A DNA stretch of 64,000 bases from Pseudomonas kilonensis (GCF_001269885.1 NZ_LHVH01000017.1:248001-312000); one strand, 5' to 3'. Counted from the first letter of the stretch, positions 27,609 to 38,160 are shown. Notes: generated by a model from the letters alone, not told the origin. Numbers and translations: made by a program.

Positions 27609-29477
27609 ATGTTAAAAATCAAACGGCAAACATGGGCCTTATTTCTGGTCTATCTCATAGGGGCAGGTGGCTATATCTACTACCTCTATGTCGAGACGCA
27701 AAGCGTCCTTACTGACAACATTAATAATAAATTGCTGCATGCCGCGCTGGGTGCTTCGGCTATCCTCGGCGACCGTTACCATGACAATCTGGTCGATAAA
27801 CAATCCAAATCGCAAGCGCAGGACTGGGATACCATTCAGCGCCTCTCCGGCTTCAACGAGTCCATGGGCACTGCTTTTGTCTATAGCGTGATCAAGCGAG
27901 GTGCAAAGGCCTACCTGGTCAGTTCCAGCGCATCGAAAAAAGAAATTCAAGAGAATAATTTCGTGCGTTTCTTCGACCCTTATCCCGATGCCAGCCAGGC
28001 TTTACTCGATAGTTTTAAGCGTACCGAACCAACCTGGATCGACTACTCGGATCATTGGGGTGATTTTCGCGCGGTCTTTGTCCCCTTAAAATCACAAGAC
28101 GGTACGGTGTATGTTGTCGGGGCGGAAGTTACCTTGGCGGACTACTACCAACAACTTAATCATGACTCCCTGTACCACATCATCCTGGCCATCCTGGTAT
28201 TTCTCGCTTTCCTCCTTTTACGCATGCGCGCTCATCTCCAGCACCTGCGAGTCAATGAGCAGGTATTGAATCAGGCAAAAAATGCCGCCGAAGACGCCGA
28301 TCGTTCAAAAACCAGCTTTCTGGCAACCATGAGTCATGAAATTCGCACCCCGATGTACGGTGTCATTGGCGCGACCGAGTTATTGGCCCGGTCCGCCCTC
28401 GATCCCGAGCAACGCCGTCTTCTCACAACGATTCATTCCAGTGGACGGACCCTGCTGTCTCTTATCGATAACATTCTCGACCTGGCAAAAATCGAAGCGG
28501 GCAAACTTGAATTGAAACCTCGTGTTTTCGAAGTGAGAGCACTGGTTTCATCCTGTATGGAGCTAATCCGGCAAAATATCCAGGACAAACTCATAGTGCT
28601 GGAGGCGCAGTTTTCCCCGGACGTACCGCCTTTGGTCAAAACCGATATGGACTGCCTTCGCCAGATATTGATCAACTTGCTGGGCAATGCGGTCAAATTT
28701 ACCGAAGTCGGAAAAATATCGCTCCTGGTCACCACCAGCGGTTACGGCTCTCAAGCGTGGCTCGACTTCTCCATACGTGATACCGGCATCGGTATCCCCG
28801 CCGAACGGCAAGACAATCTGTTCAAGCCCTTTGCCCAGTTCAAAGGGCCGGCTAGCCAACGCTTCACGGGGAGTGGGTTGGGTCTTTCGATCTGTAAGAA
28901 CCTGCTCGAGGCGCAGCAGGGGACTTTATCGTTCACCAGCCAGCCAGGTGTCGGCTCGACATTCTCTTTTTCTCTCCCCATGGCGCTTTTTTCAGTCTCG
29001 GAAATACCCGATAGGGATGATCATGTGGCGGTTGGCTTCGACTCGTCTTTTGCCGAGGATTATCCGCTCGATATCCTTCTGGTGGAGAACCATTCGGTGA
29101 GCCAGAAAGTGGCCATGGCGATGCTACACGAGTTGGGTTATGCACCCGACCTTGCGTCAGATGGCCTGGAAGCGGTCAATCGTTGCATGGTTTCGACGCC
29201 AGAGATCATTCTGATGGATATCAACATGCCCGTGATGGATGGGATGGAGGCGGTGCGTAGAATCCGCGAGTTACCCCAGGGCGATACTTGCTACATCGTT
29301 GCTTTCACCGCGAGTGTTTTTTCCAGCGAGATAGAACGTTTCAGGGCCGCTGGTGCCGATGACATCTTGACCAAACCGGCCAACTTCCAGGCGCTGACCC
29401 GAGTGCTCCAGCGTGCCGCCAACCACCGGCACCAGCGTCAGGCCAATTCTTGGGTCGTGGATGAAGTTCCGAGTTAG
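27609..29477 (+). CDS. Hybrid sensor histidine kinase with receiver domain
   Basis: A 622-residue membrane kinase. The first membrane helix (about 10-29) and second (about 189-206) bracket a periplasmic sensor of about 160 residues. The HisKA domain has phospho-acceptor H243 in MSHEIRTPMYG. The HATPase boxes are NLLGNAVKF (357-365), DTGIGI (391-396) and GSGLGLSICK (421-430). The receiver has D537 in LMDINMPVMDG, and the acidic pair at its start is E493-N494, with Asn instead of the usual Asp. GGGAGG at about 27597-27602 supports ATG 27609. No response regulator gene adjoins it, so it is an orphan. The lower GC than its neighbours suggests acquisition. Confidence 0.88.
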   Translation: MLKIKRQTWALFLVYLIGAGGYIYYLYVETQSVLTDNINNKLLHAALGASAILGDRYHDNLVDKQSKSQAQDWDTIQRLSGFNESMGTAFVYSVIKRGAKAYLVSSSASKKEIQENNFVRFFDPYPDASQALLDSFKRTEPTWIDYSDHWGDFRAVFVPLKSQDGTVYVVGAEVTLADYYQQLNHDSLYHIILAILVFLAFLLLRMRAHLQHLRVNEQVLNQAKNAAEDADRSKTSFLATMSHEIRTPMYGVIGATELLARSALDPEQRRLLTTIHSSGRTLLSLIDNILDLAKIEAGKLELKPRVFEVRALVSSCMELIRQNIQDKLIVLEAQFSPDVPPLVKTDMDCLRQILINLLGNAVKFTEVGKISLLVTTSGYGSQAWLDFSIRDTGIGIPAERQDNLFKPFAQFKGPASQRFTGSGLGLSICKNLLEAQQGTLSFTSQPGVGSTFSFSLPMALFSVSEIPDRDDHVAVGFDSSFAEDYPLDILLVENHSVSQKVAMAMLHELGYAPDLASDGLEAVNRCMVSTPEIILMDINMPVMDGMEAVRRIRELPQGDTCYIVAFTASVFSSEIERFRAAGADDILTKPANFQALTRVLQRAANHRHQRQANSWVVDEVPS

Positions 29478-29486
29478 TGGGGAATC

Positions 29487-29575
29487 TGTGGGAGCGAGCT
29501 TGCTCGCGATGGCGGTGGGTCAGAAATAGAGAGGCTGACTGACACACCGCCATCGCGAGCAAGCTCGCTCCCACC
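29487..29575. repeat. REP pair (GTGGGAGCGAGC variant)
   Basis: TGTGGGAGCGAGCTTGCTCGCGAT and ATCGCGAGCAAGCTCGCTCCCAC in inverted orientation. Confidence 0.9.
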
Positions 29576-29618
29576 GTTCAAAACCGCTATCTTCGCCGCC
29601 ATTCGAAACGAGGGCGGT

Positions 29619-30485
29619 ATGGGCTATCTACTGTTTGTGACATTGATCCAGGCGTTTTCCTTCAGCCTGATCGGCGAGTACCTGGCCGGGCATGTGGACA
29701 GTTATTTCGCGGTGCTGGTGCGGGTGTTGCTGGCCGGGTTGGTGTTCATCCCGCTGACGCGCTGGCGCCAGGTGGAGCCGGCGTTCATGCGCGGCATGTT
29801 ATTGATCGGTGCCTTGCAGTTTGGCGTGACCTACGTCTGCCTGTACCTGAGCTTTCGAGTGCTGACGGTGCCCGAGGTGCTGCTTTTCACCATCCTTACC
29901 CCCTTGCACGTGACCTTGATCGAAGACGCGCTGAACCGTCGCTTCAATCCCTGGGCGCTGATCGCGGCGCTGGTGGCCGTGGCCGGCGCGGCGGTGATTC
30001 GCTACGACCGGATCAACCCGGATTTCTTCATGGGCTTCTTGCTGCTGCAACTGGCCAACTTCACCTATGCGGCCGGGCAGGTGCTGTACAAACACCTGGT
30101 GGCCCGCCACCCGAGCGAGCTGCCGCATTACCGGCGTTTCGGTTATTTCTATCTTGGTGCGCTGATGGTGGCGTTGCCGGCTTTCCTGCTGTTCGGCAAG
30201 GCCAACTTCTGGCCTGAAGCGCCGCTGCAATGGGGCGTGCTGGTGTTCCTCGGCCTGGTCTCCACCGCCCTGGGATTGTACTGGTGGAACAAAGGCGCGT
30301 GCCTGGTCAACGGCGGGACGCTGGCGGTGATGAACAACCTGCATGTGCCGGTGGGGCTGCTGGTGAACCTGCTGATCTGGAACCAGCACGAGGCACTGGG
30401 GCGGTTGCTGCTGGGTGGGTCGGTGATATTGGCGGCGGTTTGGATCAGTCGGTTGGGGATACGCCATCCGCTGCCTGCACACTGA
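29619..30485 (+). CDS. EamA-family transporter (carboxylate/amino-acid type)
   Basis: A 288-residue protein with ten hydrophobic segments in two EamA repeats. The motif LYWWNKGACLVNGGTLAVMNN (about residues 222-241) is typical of the DMT group annotated as carboxylate/amino acid/amine transporters. The N-terminus MGYLLFVTLIQAFSFSLIGEYLAG matches this subgroup. It is the third DMT transporter in the window but not a close relative of the other two. Substrate unknown. Confidence 0.82.
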   Translation: MGYLLFVTLIQAFSFSLIGEYLAGHVDSYFAVLVRVLLAGLVFIPLTRWRQVEPAFMRGMLLIGALQFGVTYVCLYLSFRVLTVPEVLLFTILTPLHVTLIEDALNRRFNPWALIAALVAVAGAAVIRYDRINPDFFMGFLLLQLANFTYAAGQVLYKHLVARHPSELPHYRRFGYFYLGALMVALPAFLLFGKANFWPEAPLQWGVLVFLGLVSTALGLYWWNKGACLVNGGTLAVMNNLHVPVGLLVNLLIWNQHEALGRLLLGGSVILAAVWISRLGIRHPLPAH

Positions 30486-30491
30486 AAACCC

Positions 30492-30583
30492 TTGTGGGAG
30501 CGGGCTTGCTCGCGAAAGCGGTGGGTCAGTCAATTAAATATCGACTGATACTCTGCCTTCGCGAGCAAGCCCGCTCCCACAGG
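30492..30583. repeat. REP pair (GTGGGAGCGGGC variant)
   Basis: TTGTGGGAGCGGGCTTGCTCGCGAA and TTCGCGAGCAAGCCCGCTCCCACAG, between convergent genes. Confidence 0.9.
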
Positions 30584-30600
30584 GGGATTTGTTGTGAGGG

Positions 30601-31899
30601 TCAGACCACCTGCTTCTGCGGCTCCGGCAGGTGGCTCGCCCCCAGCACCGCCGGCAGCAGCCCCGAGCGCAGGTCCGTGCCGCTTGGCTGCTGGTACAGG
30701 TTCAGCCCGAACTCCGGCATCACCGCCAGCAGGTAATCGAAAATATCCCCCTGGATGCGCTCGTAGTCCGCCCACGCGGTGGTGCGGGTGAAGCAGTAGA
30801 TTTCCAGCGGGATGCCCTGGGCGGTGGTTTGCATCTGCCGGACCATGCAGGTCATGTTCGGCTGGATCTCCGGGTGGCTTTTCAAATACGCCAGTGCATA
30901 GGCGCGGAAGGTCCCCAGGTTGGTCATCCGCCGACGGTTGGCCGACATCGCCGCGACGTTGCCCTGGGCCTCGTTCCAGGCCTTGAGTTCGGCCTGCTTG
31001 CGGCCGATGTAGTCGGTCAGCAGGCGTACCTGGGTCAGGCGCTGTTCTTCCTCGTCATGCAGGAAACGCACGCCGCTGGCGTCGATGAACAGGCTGCGCT
31101 TGATCCTTCGCCCGCCGGACTGCTGCATGCCGCGCCAGTTCTTGAACGACTCGGACATCAGGCGCCAGGTGGGGATCGAGACGATGGTCTTGTCGAAGTT
31201 CTGCACCTTGACCGTGTGCAGCGTGATGTCCACCACGTCACCGTCGGCGCCGACCTGGGGCATCTCGATCCAGTCGCCGACCCGCAGCATGTCGTTGCTG
31301 GTCAGTTGCACGCTGGCGACGAACGACAGCAGGGTGTCCTTGTAGACCAACAGGATCACCGCCGACATCGCACCCAGGCCCGACAGCAGTAACAGGGGCG
31401 AGCGGTCGATCAGGGTGGCAACGATGATGATCGCGCCAAACACATACAGCACCATCTTCGTCAGTTGCACATAGCCTTTGATCGAGCGGGTCCGCGCATG
31501 TTCGGTGCGGGCGTACACGTCCAGCATGGTGCTGAGCAGGGCACTGAGGCTCAGCACCATGAACAGGATGGTGAACGCCAGGGCGACGTTGCCCAGGAAA
31601 ATCATGCTGGTCTTGCTCAGTTCCGGCACCAGGTGCAGGCCGAACTGGATGATCAGCGACGGCGTCATCTGCGCCAGGCGATGAAAGACCTTGTTCTGGC
31701 GCAGGTCGTTGACCCAGTTCAACGCCGGTTGGCGCCCCAGCAACTTGGCGGCGTGCAAAATCAGGTAGCGCGCCACGCGCCCAAGCACCAGGGCGATGAC
31801 CAGCAGCAACATCAGGGCGATGCCGGAATGCAGGATCGGGTGCTGGTCAAGGGCACCCCAGAGGTCTTGGAAATTGACCCAGAGTTGTTTGATGTCCAT
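30601..31899 (-). CDS. Mechanosensitive ion channel protein, YbdG type
   Basis: A 432-residue MscS-superfamily protein with about five membrane helices in the first 190 residues. The pore-lining helix LLLLSGLGAMSAVILLVYKDTL is followed by the beta domain (VGDWIEMPQVGADGDVVDI, HTVKVQNFDKTIVSIPTW). The insert and C-terminal domain (ANRRRMTNLGTFRAYALAYL, AQGIPLEIYCFT) are characteristic of YbdG instead of MscS. YbdG gives a modest osmotic-downshock response. Start ATG 31899, divergent from the helicase gene. Confidence 0.88.
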   Translation of the reverse strand: MDIKQLWVNFQDLWGALDQHPILHSGIALMLLLVIALVLGRVARYLILHAAKLLGRQPALNWVNDLRQNKVFHRLAQMTPSLIIQFGLHLVPELSKTSMIFLGNVALAFTILFMVLSLSALLSTMLDVYARTEHARTRSIKGYVQLTKMVLYVFGAIIIVATLIDRSPLLLLSGLGAMSAVILLVYKDTLLSFVASVQLTSNDMLRVGDWIEMPQVGADGDVVDITLHTVKVQNFDKTIVSIPTWRLMSESFKNWRGMQQSGGRRIKRSLFIDASGVRFLHDEEEQRLTQVRLLTDYIGRKQAELKAWNEAQGNVAAMSANRRRMTNLGTFRAYALAYLKSHPEIQPNMTCMVRQMQTTAQGIPLEIYCFTRTTAWADYERIQGDIFDYLLAVMPEFGLNLYQQPSGTDLRSGLLPAVLGASHLPEPQKQVV

Positions 31900-32092
31900 G
31901 GACGAAACGGTTCTTCTATAAAGACGCGACGGTGCGATTAGAGCATTTAAGCCCGGTCAAGTGACCGTTGATGCAATAGCAGCTGATAAAAATGCACTGA
32001 TTTACCGCCGTTTGTATAAAGAAACTCGGCCTTCGCGCTCGAAACCGTTACCCTATGCAGCTGTTTTTTTGCATTTCTTCGAGGTAGCACCC

Positions 32093-33439
<1,347 letters not shown>

Positions 33440-33464
33440 AACCGCGTTAGCGCTTGATAAAAAG

Positions 33465-33490
33465 AACCGGACCTTGGGTCCGGTTTTTTT
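33465..33490 (+). terminator. Terminator of the DEAD-box helicase gene
   Basis: ACCGGACC, loop TTG, GGTCCGGT then a T run. The same stem-loop, with matching flanks, recurs at 36839-36867. Confidence 0.9.
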
Positions 33491-33528
33491 ATGGGGGAGT
33501 ACTCAAACTCAAGTCCAGGGCAGGGCCC

Positions 33529-33649
33529 CTGTGGCGAGGGGGATTTGTGGGAGCAAAGCTTGCTCGCGATACAGACGCCTCGATTTCTGAAAGACCGCAT
33601 CGCCTTCATCGCGGGCAAGCCTTGCTCCCACAAATCCCCTCGCCACAAA
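33529..33649. repeat. Nested repeat: GTGGCGAGGGG arms enclosing a REP pair
   Basis: The outer arms CTGTGGCGAGGGGGATTTG and CAAATCCCCTCGCCACAA enclose a complete GTGGGAGC REP pair, so one repeat family has apparently inserted inside the other, or both share the hairpin. Confidence 0.85.
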
Positions 33650-33675
33650 AGCGGGTTGTGCTCGGCTGTGGCTAA

Positions 33676-33951
33676 TCACCCAGCTTTCTTTTCTGCGCTC
33701 TTCAATTCTTCCAGGCGCTTATCAATCAGCTGGCACTTATCCGGCACATCCTTACTGGCAGTCTCCAGGTCCATGGCTTGCAACTCGTCGTTGATTTCCT
33801 TGGCCTTGGTCGGGTTCTGTTCGGTGAGCTTGGTCACTTCATTTGCCAATTGTTCGCGCTTGGCAGTCGCTTCCTCAGGCGTACAAGTGGCCCAGGCGGG
33901 TAGGGCGCAGGTGAGGGTGGCGGCAAGGGTGAGTGTCAGGAGGGTTTTCAT
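33676..33951 (-). CDS. Small periplasmic helical protein
   Basis: A 91-residue protein with a Sec signal peptide (cleavage after PAWA, about residue 22). The mature part has two cysteines (ATCTPEEATA and PDKCQLID) and is otherwise a charged, Glu/Lys-rich helical hairpin with coiled-coil character. Pseudomonads have many such small secreted helical proteins without assigned function. A lone gene, read leftward, between the DEAD-box helicase gene and the secreted haem protein gene. Confidence 0.7.
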   Translation of the reverse strand: MKTLLTLTLAATLTCALPAWATCTPEEATAKREQLANEVTKLTEQNPTKAKEINDELQAMDLETASKDVPDKCQLIDKRLEELKSAEKKAG

Positions 33952-34198
33952 GGCAGGGCCTCATATTCCTTGTTGGGCAGGTAATGGGTTGAGGCCCGGT
34001 TTGGCTGGAAAGTTCATCTTGAGTCGCTACCGCTTGAGGTCTTTTTCGGTGTTCTCCTAGCCGATATTAAACAGTCGACTACCATGGAGGATGCGCTTGG
34101 ACACTTCGCTGTTGGTGCAGATCATGCTTTAGCAAATGGAACAACTATCCAGGCATACGTATGACCTGAGGTAGTCACTCACTCAAGGAATGAAACCT

Positions 34199-36757
34199 AT
34201 GAGCCTTAGAACGATACTCGGTCGGTTGGTGTTGTGTCTGTGTGGTTTATTTGCGCTCTCATCGGCCTATGCGGAGCGGCTGATTACCGCCACGCCGCTA
34301 TTACAAGGTGGGGGGATTGTCGTCGATGTCTTTGACAATCCAGCCGCCTCAGGCGGCAAGCCTTCTTCGACGAGCACTGTGCCATTCAAGTCCACATACA
34401 CTGTTCCGGTGGTGCAGTCGTTCAAGGGCCAGGTCTATATGTTCTGGACCAGTAGAGATGATCAGAAAAAAATCTATTATTCCTCCTCAGTAGAGGGGAA
34501 AAGCTGGTCCGCACCAAAATTCATCCCGGTGGGCAGCATCTTGACTGATGTCTCGGCAACCGTATTCAAGCAAGAACTGGTACTGACCTTTGCTGATGTG
34601 CAAGGTCGCTTAAATACTATCAGCTCTCGGGATGGAAACGGCTGGCCGCCTAATGTCAGCTCTGTTCCGACCGTCCATACGGCCGCAAGTAACAAGCCTG
34701 TCGTCTATAACGGTCAGTTGTTCATCTTGTATAACGAAAACAGGGGTAAGGCTGTTTATTACGTGACCTATGATGGCGATAAATGGAGCCCGGAAAAAAC
34801 CGCATTCCAAGAAGGCCCCGAGACGATCGTGAATCTGGTACCTGTCGTCTATAACGGTGATTTGAGGGTCTATTACACTTTTTTTAACGGCGGCCTGTTC
34901 GAGCGTACTTATGACCGGGGTGGTAACTGGGGCGTGAAGCAGGGGCTGACGGGGATACCTGACAAGAGCCCCCTGAACAGTGCAACGATGGTCAATGAGC
35001 GCTTGTTCATCAGCAGTGGCCCCAATACTTATTATTCAGCCGATTCAATCGGCCCAACCGGTTCAACCGGTTCAACCGCTGGACTTAAATGGGCGCCTTA
35101 TTACGCTTATTCCGGGCGCTCTGCCTACCCCTCGGGGTTGGGGGTTTCCTATGCTATTACTACAAGCGATCTAACCGCGCGTGACCCGCAACTGCCTGTG
35201 GATCTGCCGACGGGCCTTAGCCATACCGACTATGCAACCTTCGCCTGGCGCAGCTTTTTCGCACTCAACAATACGGCTGCGGCACCATTGCCCGCTAACC
35301 GCGGCGTCGGCAACCCCGCCAGCAGCTTTGCCGATTCGGGCAAGGTGCCGAAGTCTCCCAGTCCCTTGTTATGGCAAACCTTCGCTCACCGTACCGAGTT
35401 GTTTCCAGGAATGAACAGAAACGGAGCAGGCGGCCCTACGCGTCCGTTTGGTTCTGACCCGCAATACAGTTATATCGAGTTTCCCCAGGGGGCACCTTTG
35501 GCGTCGGGCGCTACCTATGCTCATTACAACAATTTGGACGAGGCGACCCAAATCGGTCAGAACGCCATATTTTTCCCGGTTAATCCTCCACATGCAGCGA
35601 AGACAACAGAAGACCCAACCGGGGACTACGCGCCTTCAAAGGACAGCCAGATATTGTTTGAGGCGAAGGCGAATCCGGTCATCTATGAGTACGCTCAGAA
35701 GCTGACGAGCTATCCCGAAACCAATATCGTCTTGCCCGACGGCGCGGTGGAGGTCAAGGCGGCATGGCGCAAGCTGGCAGACATCCCAGTAGAGAATCGC
35801 GGGCGCTACCATACGGCAACGGTGGTGACCTACCAAGGCACCGATGCTAATCCGACGGCTCACAACGAAGACTACGCATTGGTTGCGTTGCACATCATCC
35901 ATAAGACGGCGAATTACCCGACCTTCATCTTTGCCACGTTCGAGCACGAAGATGCCCTCACATTACCTGACGGCAACTCGACGGGGCTCTACTACATCGC
36001 CAACTACAATAGGATTGATTACCCCACCATTTCCGCATTGAAGCCTGATGGTCCACCGGTCGCTAAGTTCTCCGACGGCAACGCAATCCATAAGGTTGTC
36101 CTGCCCAAGACCGATTTCGTGGCGTCGAGCGTTAACCCACGAATCTACTCCGGTACCAAGGGGATACCCAAGGGGCAGGCCGGTCCGATCACTGTAGTGC
36201 AACCGCTAACCGTCTTTAACGAAGTCGCTGCGGTCAACAAACAGGTTCAGGCGCTGATGGAGGGGAGCAGCGAGTTCACCGATTCAGTCTGGAAGCATTA
36301 CCGGCTTAAAGGGGTGCAGGCCATCCCTTCGAGCGAACAAACAGACCCGGATTACTACCTGGCCAATATCATGGTCGAAAGCAGCCAGCCGGGGATCCAG
36401 CTGTTTCGCGGAGGCAATTCTTTCCCCATTCCAGAGGACAGCGTCCTGACCAATACCCGTGACTTTAAGAACATCAGGGTGCCAGATTATGACCACGGCA
36501 CGCAAAGCCTGACCATGGGCGGTTGCATGGGGTGTCACGGCATTGCCCAGAGCCAATTGAAACAAGGCTTCAGTTTCCTGTTTGATGCGATCAAACCACC
36601 CAAGGTCAAACCTCATACGCCGAACTTCGTTGAGCCTACCGGCTTCAGGAACCCAGAAACCGTAGGCTTGCCGGATCCTCACACCATGGTTGAGCGGGCC
36701 CGGAAATATGCTTTGGGCTTTCAGAATCAGGACGTGGTTGAGAATACGGGCAAGTAG
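34199..36757 (+). CDS. Secreted BNR/sialidase-like propeller protein with a c-type haem motif
   Basis: An 852-residue exported protein. The signal peptide covers residues 1-25 (cleavage after AYA). Residues about 45-310 contain at least four repeats built on VVYNGxLxxxY followed by a strand with Tyr/Trp and a DxGGxW-like turn (YDRGGNW, GDKWSPEK, EGKSWSAPKF), as in BNR/sialidase-type beta-propellers. The remaining 500 residues form a second domain starting near YATFAWRSFFALNN and containing one haem-c site, CMGCH, at 776-780. ATG 34199 is preferred over 34190 because AGGA lies 9 bases upstream. The base composition is lower in GC and the codon use unlike the neighbours. The enzymatic role is unknown; the propeller may bind glycans and the haem domain may transfer electrons. 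Confidence 0.7.
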   Translation: MSLRTILGRLVLCLCGLFALSSAYAERLITATPLLQGGGIVVDVFDNPAASGGKPSSTSTVPFKSTYTVPVVQSFKGQVYMFWTSRDDQKKIYYSSSVEGKSWSAPKFIPVGSILTDVSATVFKQELVLTFADVQGRLNTISSRDGNGWPPNVSSVPTVHTAASNKPVVYNGQLFILYNENRGKAVYYVTYDGDKWSPEKTAFQEGPETIVNLVPVVYNGDLRVYYTFFNGGLFERTYDRGGNWGVKQGLTGIPDKSPLNSATMVNERLFISSGPNTYYSADSIGPTGSTGSTAGLKWAPYYAYSGRSAYPSGLGVSYAITTSDLTARDPQLPVDLPTGLSHTDYATFAWRSFFALNNTAAAPLPANRGVGNPASSFADSGKVPKSPSPLLWQTFAHRTELFPGMNRNGAGGPTRPFGSDPQYSYIEFPQGAPLASGATYAHYNNLDEATQIGQNAIFFPVNPPHAAKTTEDPTGDYAPSKDSQILFEAKANPVIYEYAQKLTSYPETNIVLPDGAVEVKAAWRKLADIPVENRGRYHTATVVTYQGTDANPTAHNEDYALVALHIIHKTANYPTFIFATFEHEDALTLPDGNSTGLYYIANYNRIDYPTISALKPDGPPVAKFSDGNAIHKVVLPKTDFVASSVNPRIYSGTKGIPKGQAGPITVVQPLTVFNEVAAVNKQVQALMEGSSEFTDSVWKHYRLKGVQAIPSSEQTDPDYYLANIMVESSQPGIQLFRGGNSFPIPEDSVLTNTRDFKNIRVPDYDHGTQSLTMGGCMGCHGIAQSQLKQGFSFLFDAIKPPKVKPHTPNFVEPTGFRNPETVGLPDPHTMVERARKYALGFQNQDVVENTGK

Positions 36758-36838
36758 CAGCCAAACACCTCGAGCAGGAGGGTCGCAAACGCGGACCGCC
36801 CTGCTGTCTGAAACAGGAGCAACGCTCTTTCAATAAAA

Positions 36839-36867
36839 AAACCGGACCTTGGGTCCGGTTTTTTTAT
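36839..36867 (+). terminator. Terminator, duplicate of the one at 33465
   Basis: AAACCGGACC, loop TTG, GGTCCGGTTTTTTT. Flanking bases TTTATGGG are also shared with the helicase terminator. Confidence 0.88.
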
Positions 36868-36940
36868 GGGTGACGGACCCGGCCGCAGCTGCAAAGGGCG
36901 AAACGAGAATAGATAGAAACCTGGATTGTTGCCGCTTTAC

Positions 36941-37144
36941 GATCTGTGGGTTGCTCGCCAGCATGTTGATTTGTTGCAGGTAGGAAAGCTCGCTTTCGCA
37001 TGATTCATTCCCTGGACAATTCGGTCATCCCCTTGGCGCGTGCGACTACTTCCATGGCTTTGTCGATATAGCTTGTATCGCCGGTTTCCCGGGCCTCTCT
37101 CATGAACTCTGCAATGGCCTCTGATGTGCTGAGATATTCTGCGG
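36941..37144 (-). pseudogene. Truncated antitoxin copy 1 (TIGR02684-like addiction-module antidote)
   Basis: On the minus strand this reads AEYLSTSEAIAEFMREA, then ETGDTSYIDKAMEVVARAKG, then MTELSRE followed by TGA. This is the core of the HigA-like antidote family whose members usually continue with a helix-turn-helix of about 30 residues, missing here. The 5' part of the gene is cut off at 37144 by the transposase element. The segment is a direct repeat of 40131-40335 with high identity. No partner toxin is present. Confidence 0.7.
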
Positions 37145-37974
37145 AAAAAAGGGGACGAAAAAAGCGAAAAAAGGGGACAGATTTATTTTTTGATTCTTTG
37201 CTACGCTGAAAGCTTCCACGGAGGAGGAATCAAATATGCCCAGGATGGGACGTATTGTTTTATCGAATTACCCACACCATATCGTACAACGCGGTCATAA
37301 CCGTCAGGTGGTGTTTGCTGTCGCTGAGGATTATCAACGCTACCTCACGGACCTGCGTGAACTTAAGGATGCATTTGGCGTAAAGGTCTACGCCTATTGT
37401 CTGATGACCAATCATGTTCATCTGTTGCTGGCTCCGGGGGAGTCGGTCGCTGGGTTGGGGCAGTTGATGAAGGCTCTGGCGGCACGTGCGACGCGCTACC
37501 GCAATCGGTTGGAGGGGCGTTCAGGCACTTTATGAGAAAGCCGTTACAAATCCAGTGTGGTGCAGTCGGATTCTTACTTGCTTGCCTGTTGCCGTTACAT
37601 CGAGCTGAATCCTGTACGGGCTCGTATGGTGGCTGATGCTGCGGATTACCCATGGTCGAGCTATCGAGCCCGGGTAGGTAATGTGCCAGACGGCCATTGG
37701 CTGGATGCTGATCCATGCTTTGTTGCTCTGGGTAATACAACTGCGGAGCGTTGTCGTCGGTATGAGACGTTCGTGCGCCAAGCCGTTCCAACGGATGAGA
37801 TCAGATTGATTCGGGATGCTCTGCAACGAGGTCAGTTGACGGGGACGAGCCGTTTTGTGGACGAGGTGGAGCGGATTGTTGGTGTACGAATAGAGCAACG
37901 AGGGCAGGGTAGGCCAAGGATTGATTTGGAAAAATAAATCTGTCCCCTTTTTCGCTTTTTCGTCCCCTTTTTCG
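37144..37974 (+). mobile_element. Y1-transposase (RAYT-like) element with palindromic ends
   Basis: The element of about 830 bp is bounded by inverse ends. The left end reads GGAAAAAAGGGGACG, AAAAAAGCG, AAAAAAGGGGACAG, ATTTATTTTT. The right end reads AAAATAAAT, CTGTCCCC, TTTTTCGC, TTTTTCGTCCCC, TTTTTCGG. The left copy has six A residues where the right has five T. It interrupts the antitoxin copy on its left and adjoins an immunity-like remnant on its right. No flanking target duplication is apparent, as expected for HUH/Y1 enzymes. Confidence 0.75.
37236..37937 (+). pseudogene. REP-associated tyrosine transposase-like gene with one in-frame TGA
   Basis: Two parts in the same frame (37236-37535 and 37536-37937) are separated only by a TGA where the family has Trp (TLWESRYKSS becomes TL-stop-ESRYKSS), so a single TGG to TGA change inactivates it. 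Intact features include the HUH motif in MTNHVHLLLAP, RATRYRNRLEG, YIELNPVRARMV and PWSSYRA. GGAGGAGG precedes ATG 37236. The total length of 233 codons matches Y1/RAYT transposases. It may still be present in working form elsewhere in the genome. Confidence 0.85.
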
Positions 37975-37975
37975 G

Positions 37976-38095
37976 TATTATTTATTCTTGGAAAAAAATG
38001 AAGGTGAAGGATTCGACTATTGGTTTGAGCATGAAACGGGACTTCAAGCCCAATTAGTTGATTTTGATGTTGAGTGGATGGCCTCATCCTCCTGA
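37976..38095 (+). pseudogene. 3' remnant of an immunity-like or hypothetical gene
   Basis: Beginning exactly at the right end of the transposase element, the frame reads YLFLEKNEGEGFDYWFEHET and GLQAQLVDFDVEWMASSS before TGA. No start codon exists. The acidic, aromatic-rich make-up resembles immunity proteins of polymorphic toxins. It is probably the tail of a gene cut by the element. Confidence 0.5.
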
Positions 38096-38160
38096 AAAGT
38101 GGATTGGAAGGTGTAAACCTTATTCAGTACGGGTTAAAAAGGGGACGAATTTTGGGTAAT

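Noticed and set aside
37533..37535. Selenocysteine codon in the transposase-like gene
   Set aside because: The TGA replaces a family Trp and no SECIS-like hairpin follows; a nonsense change is simpler.
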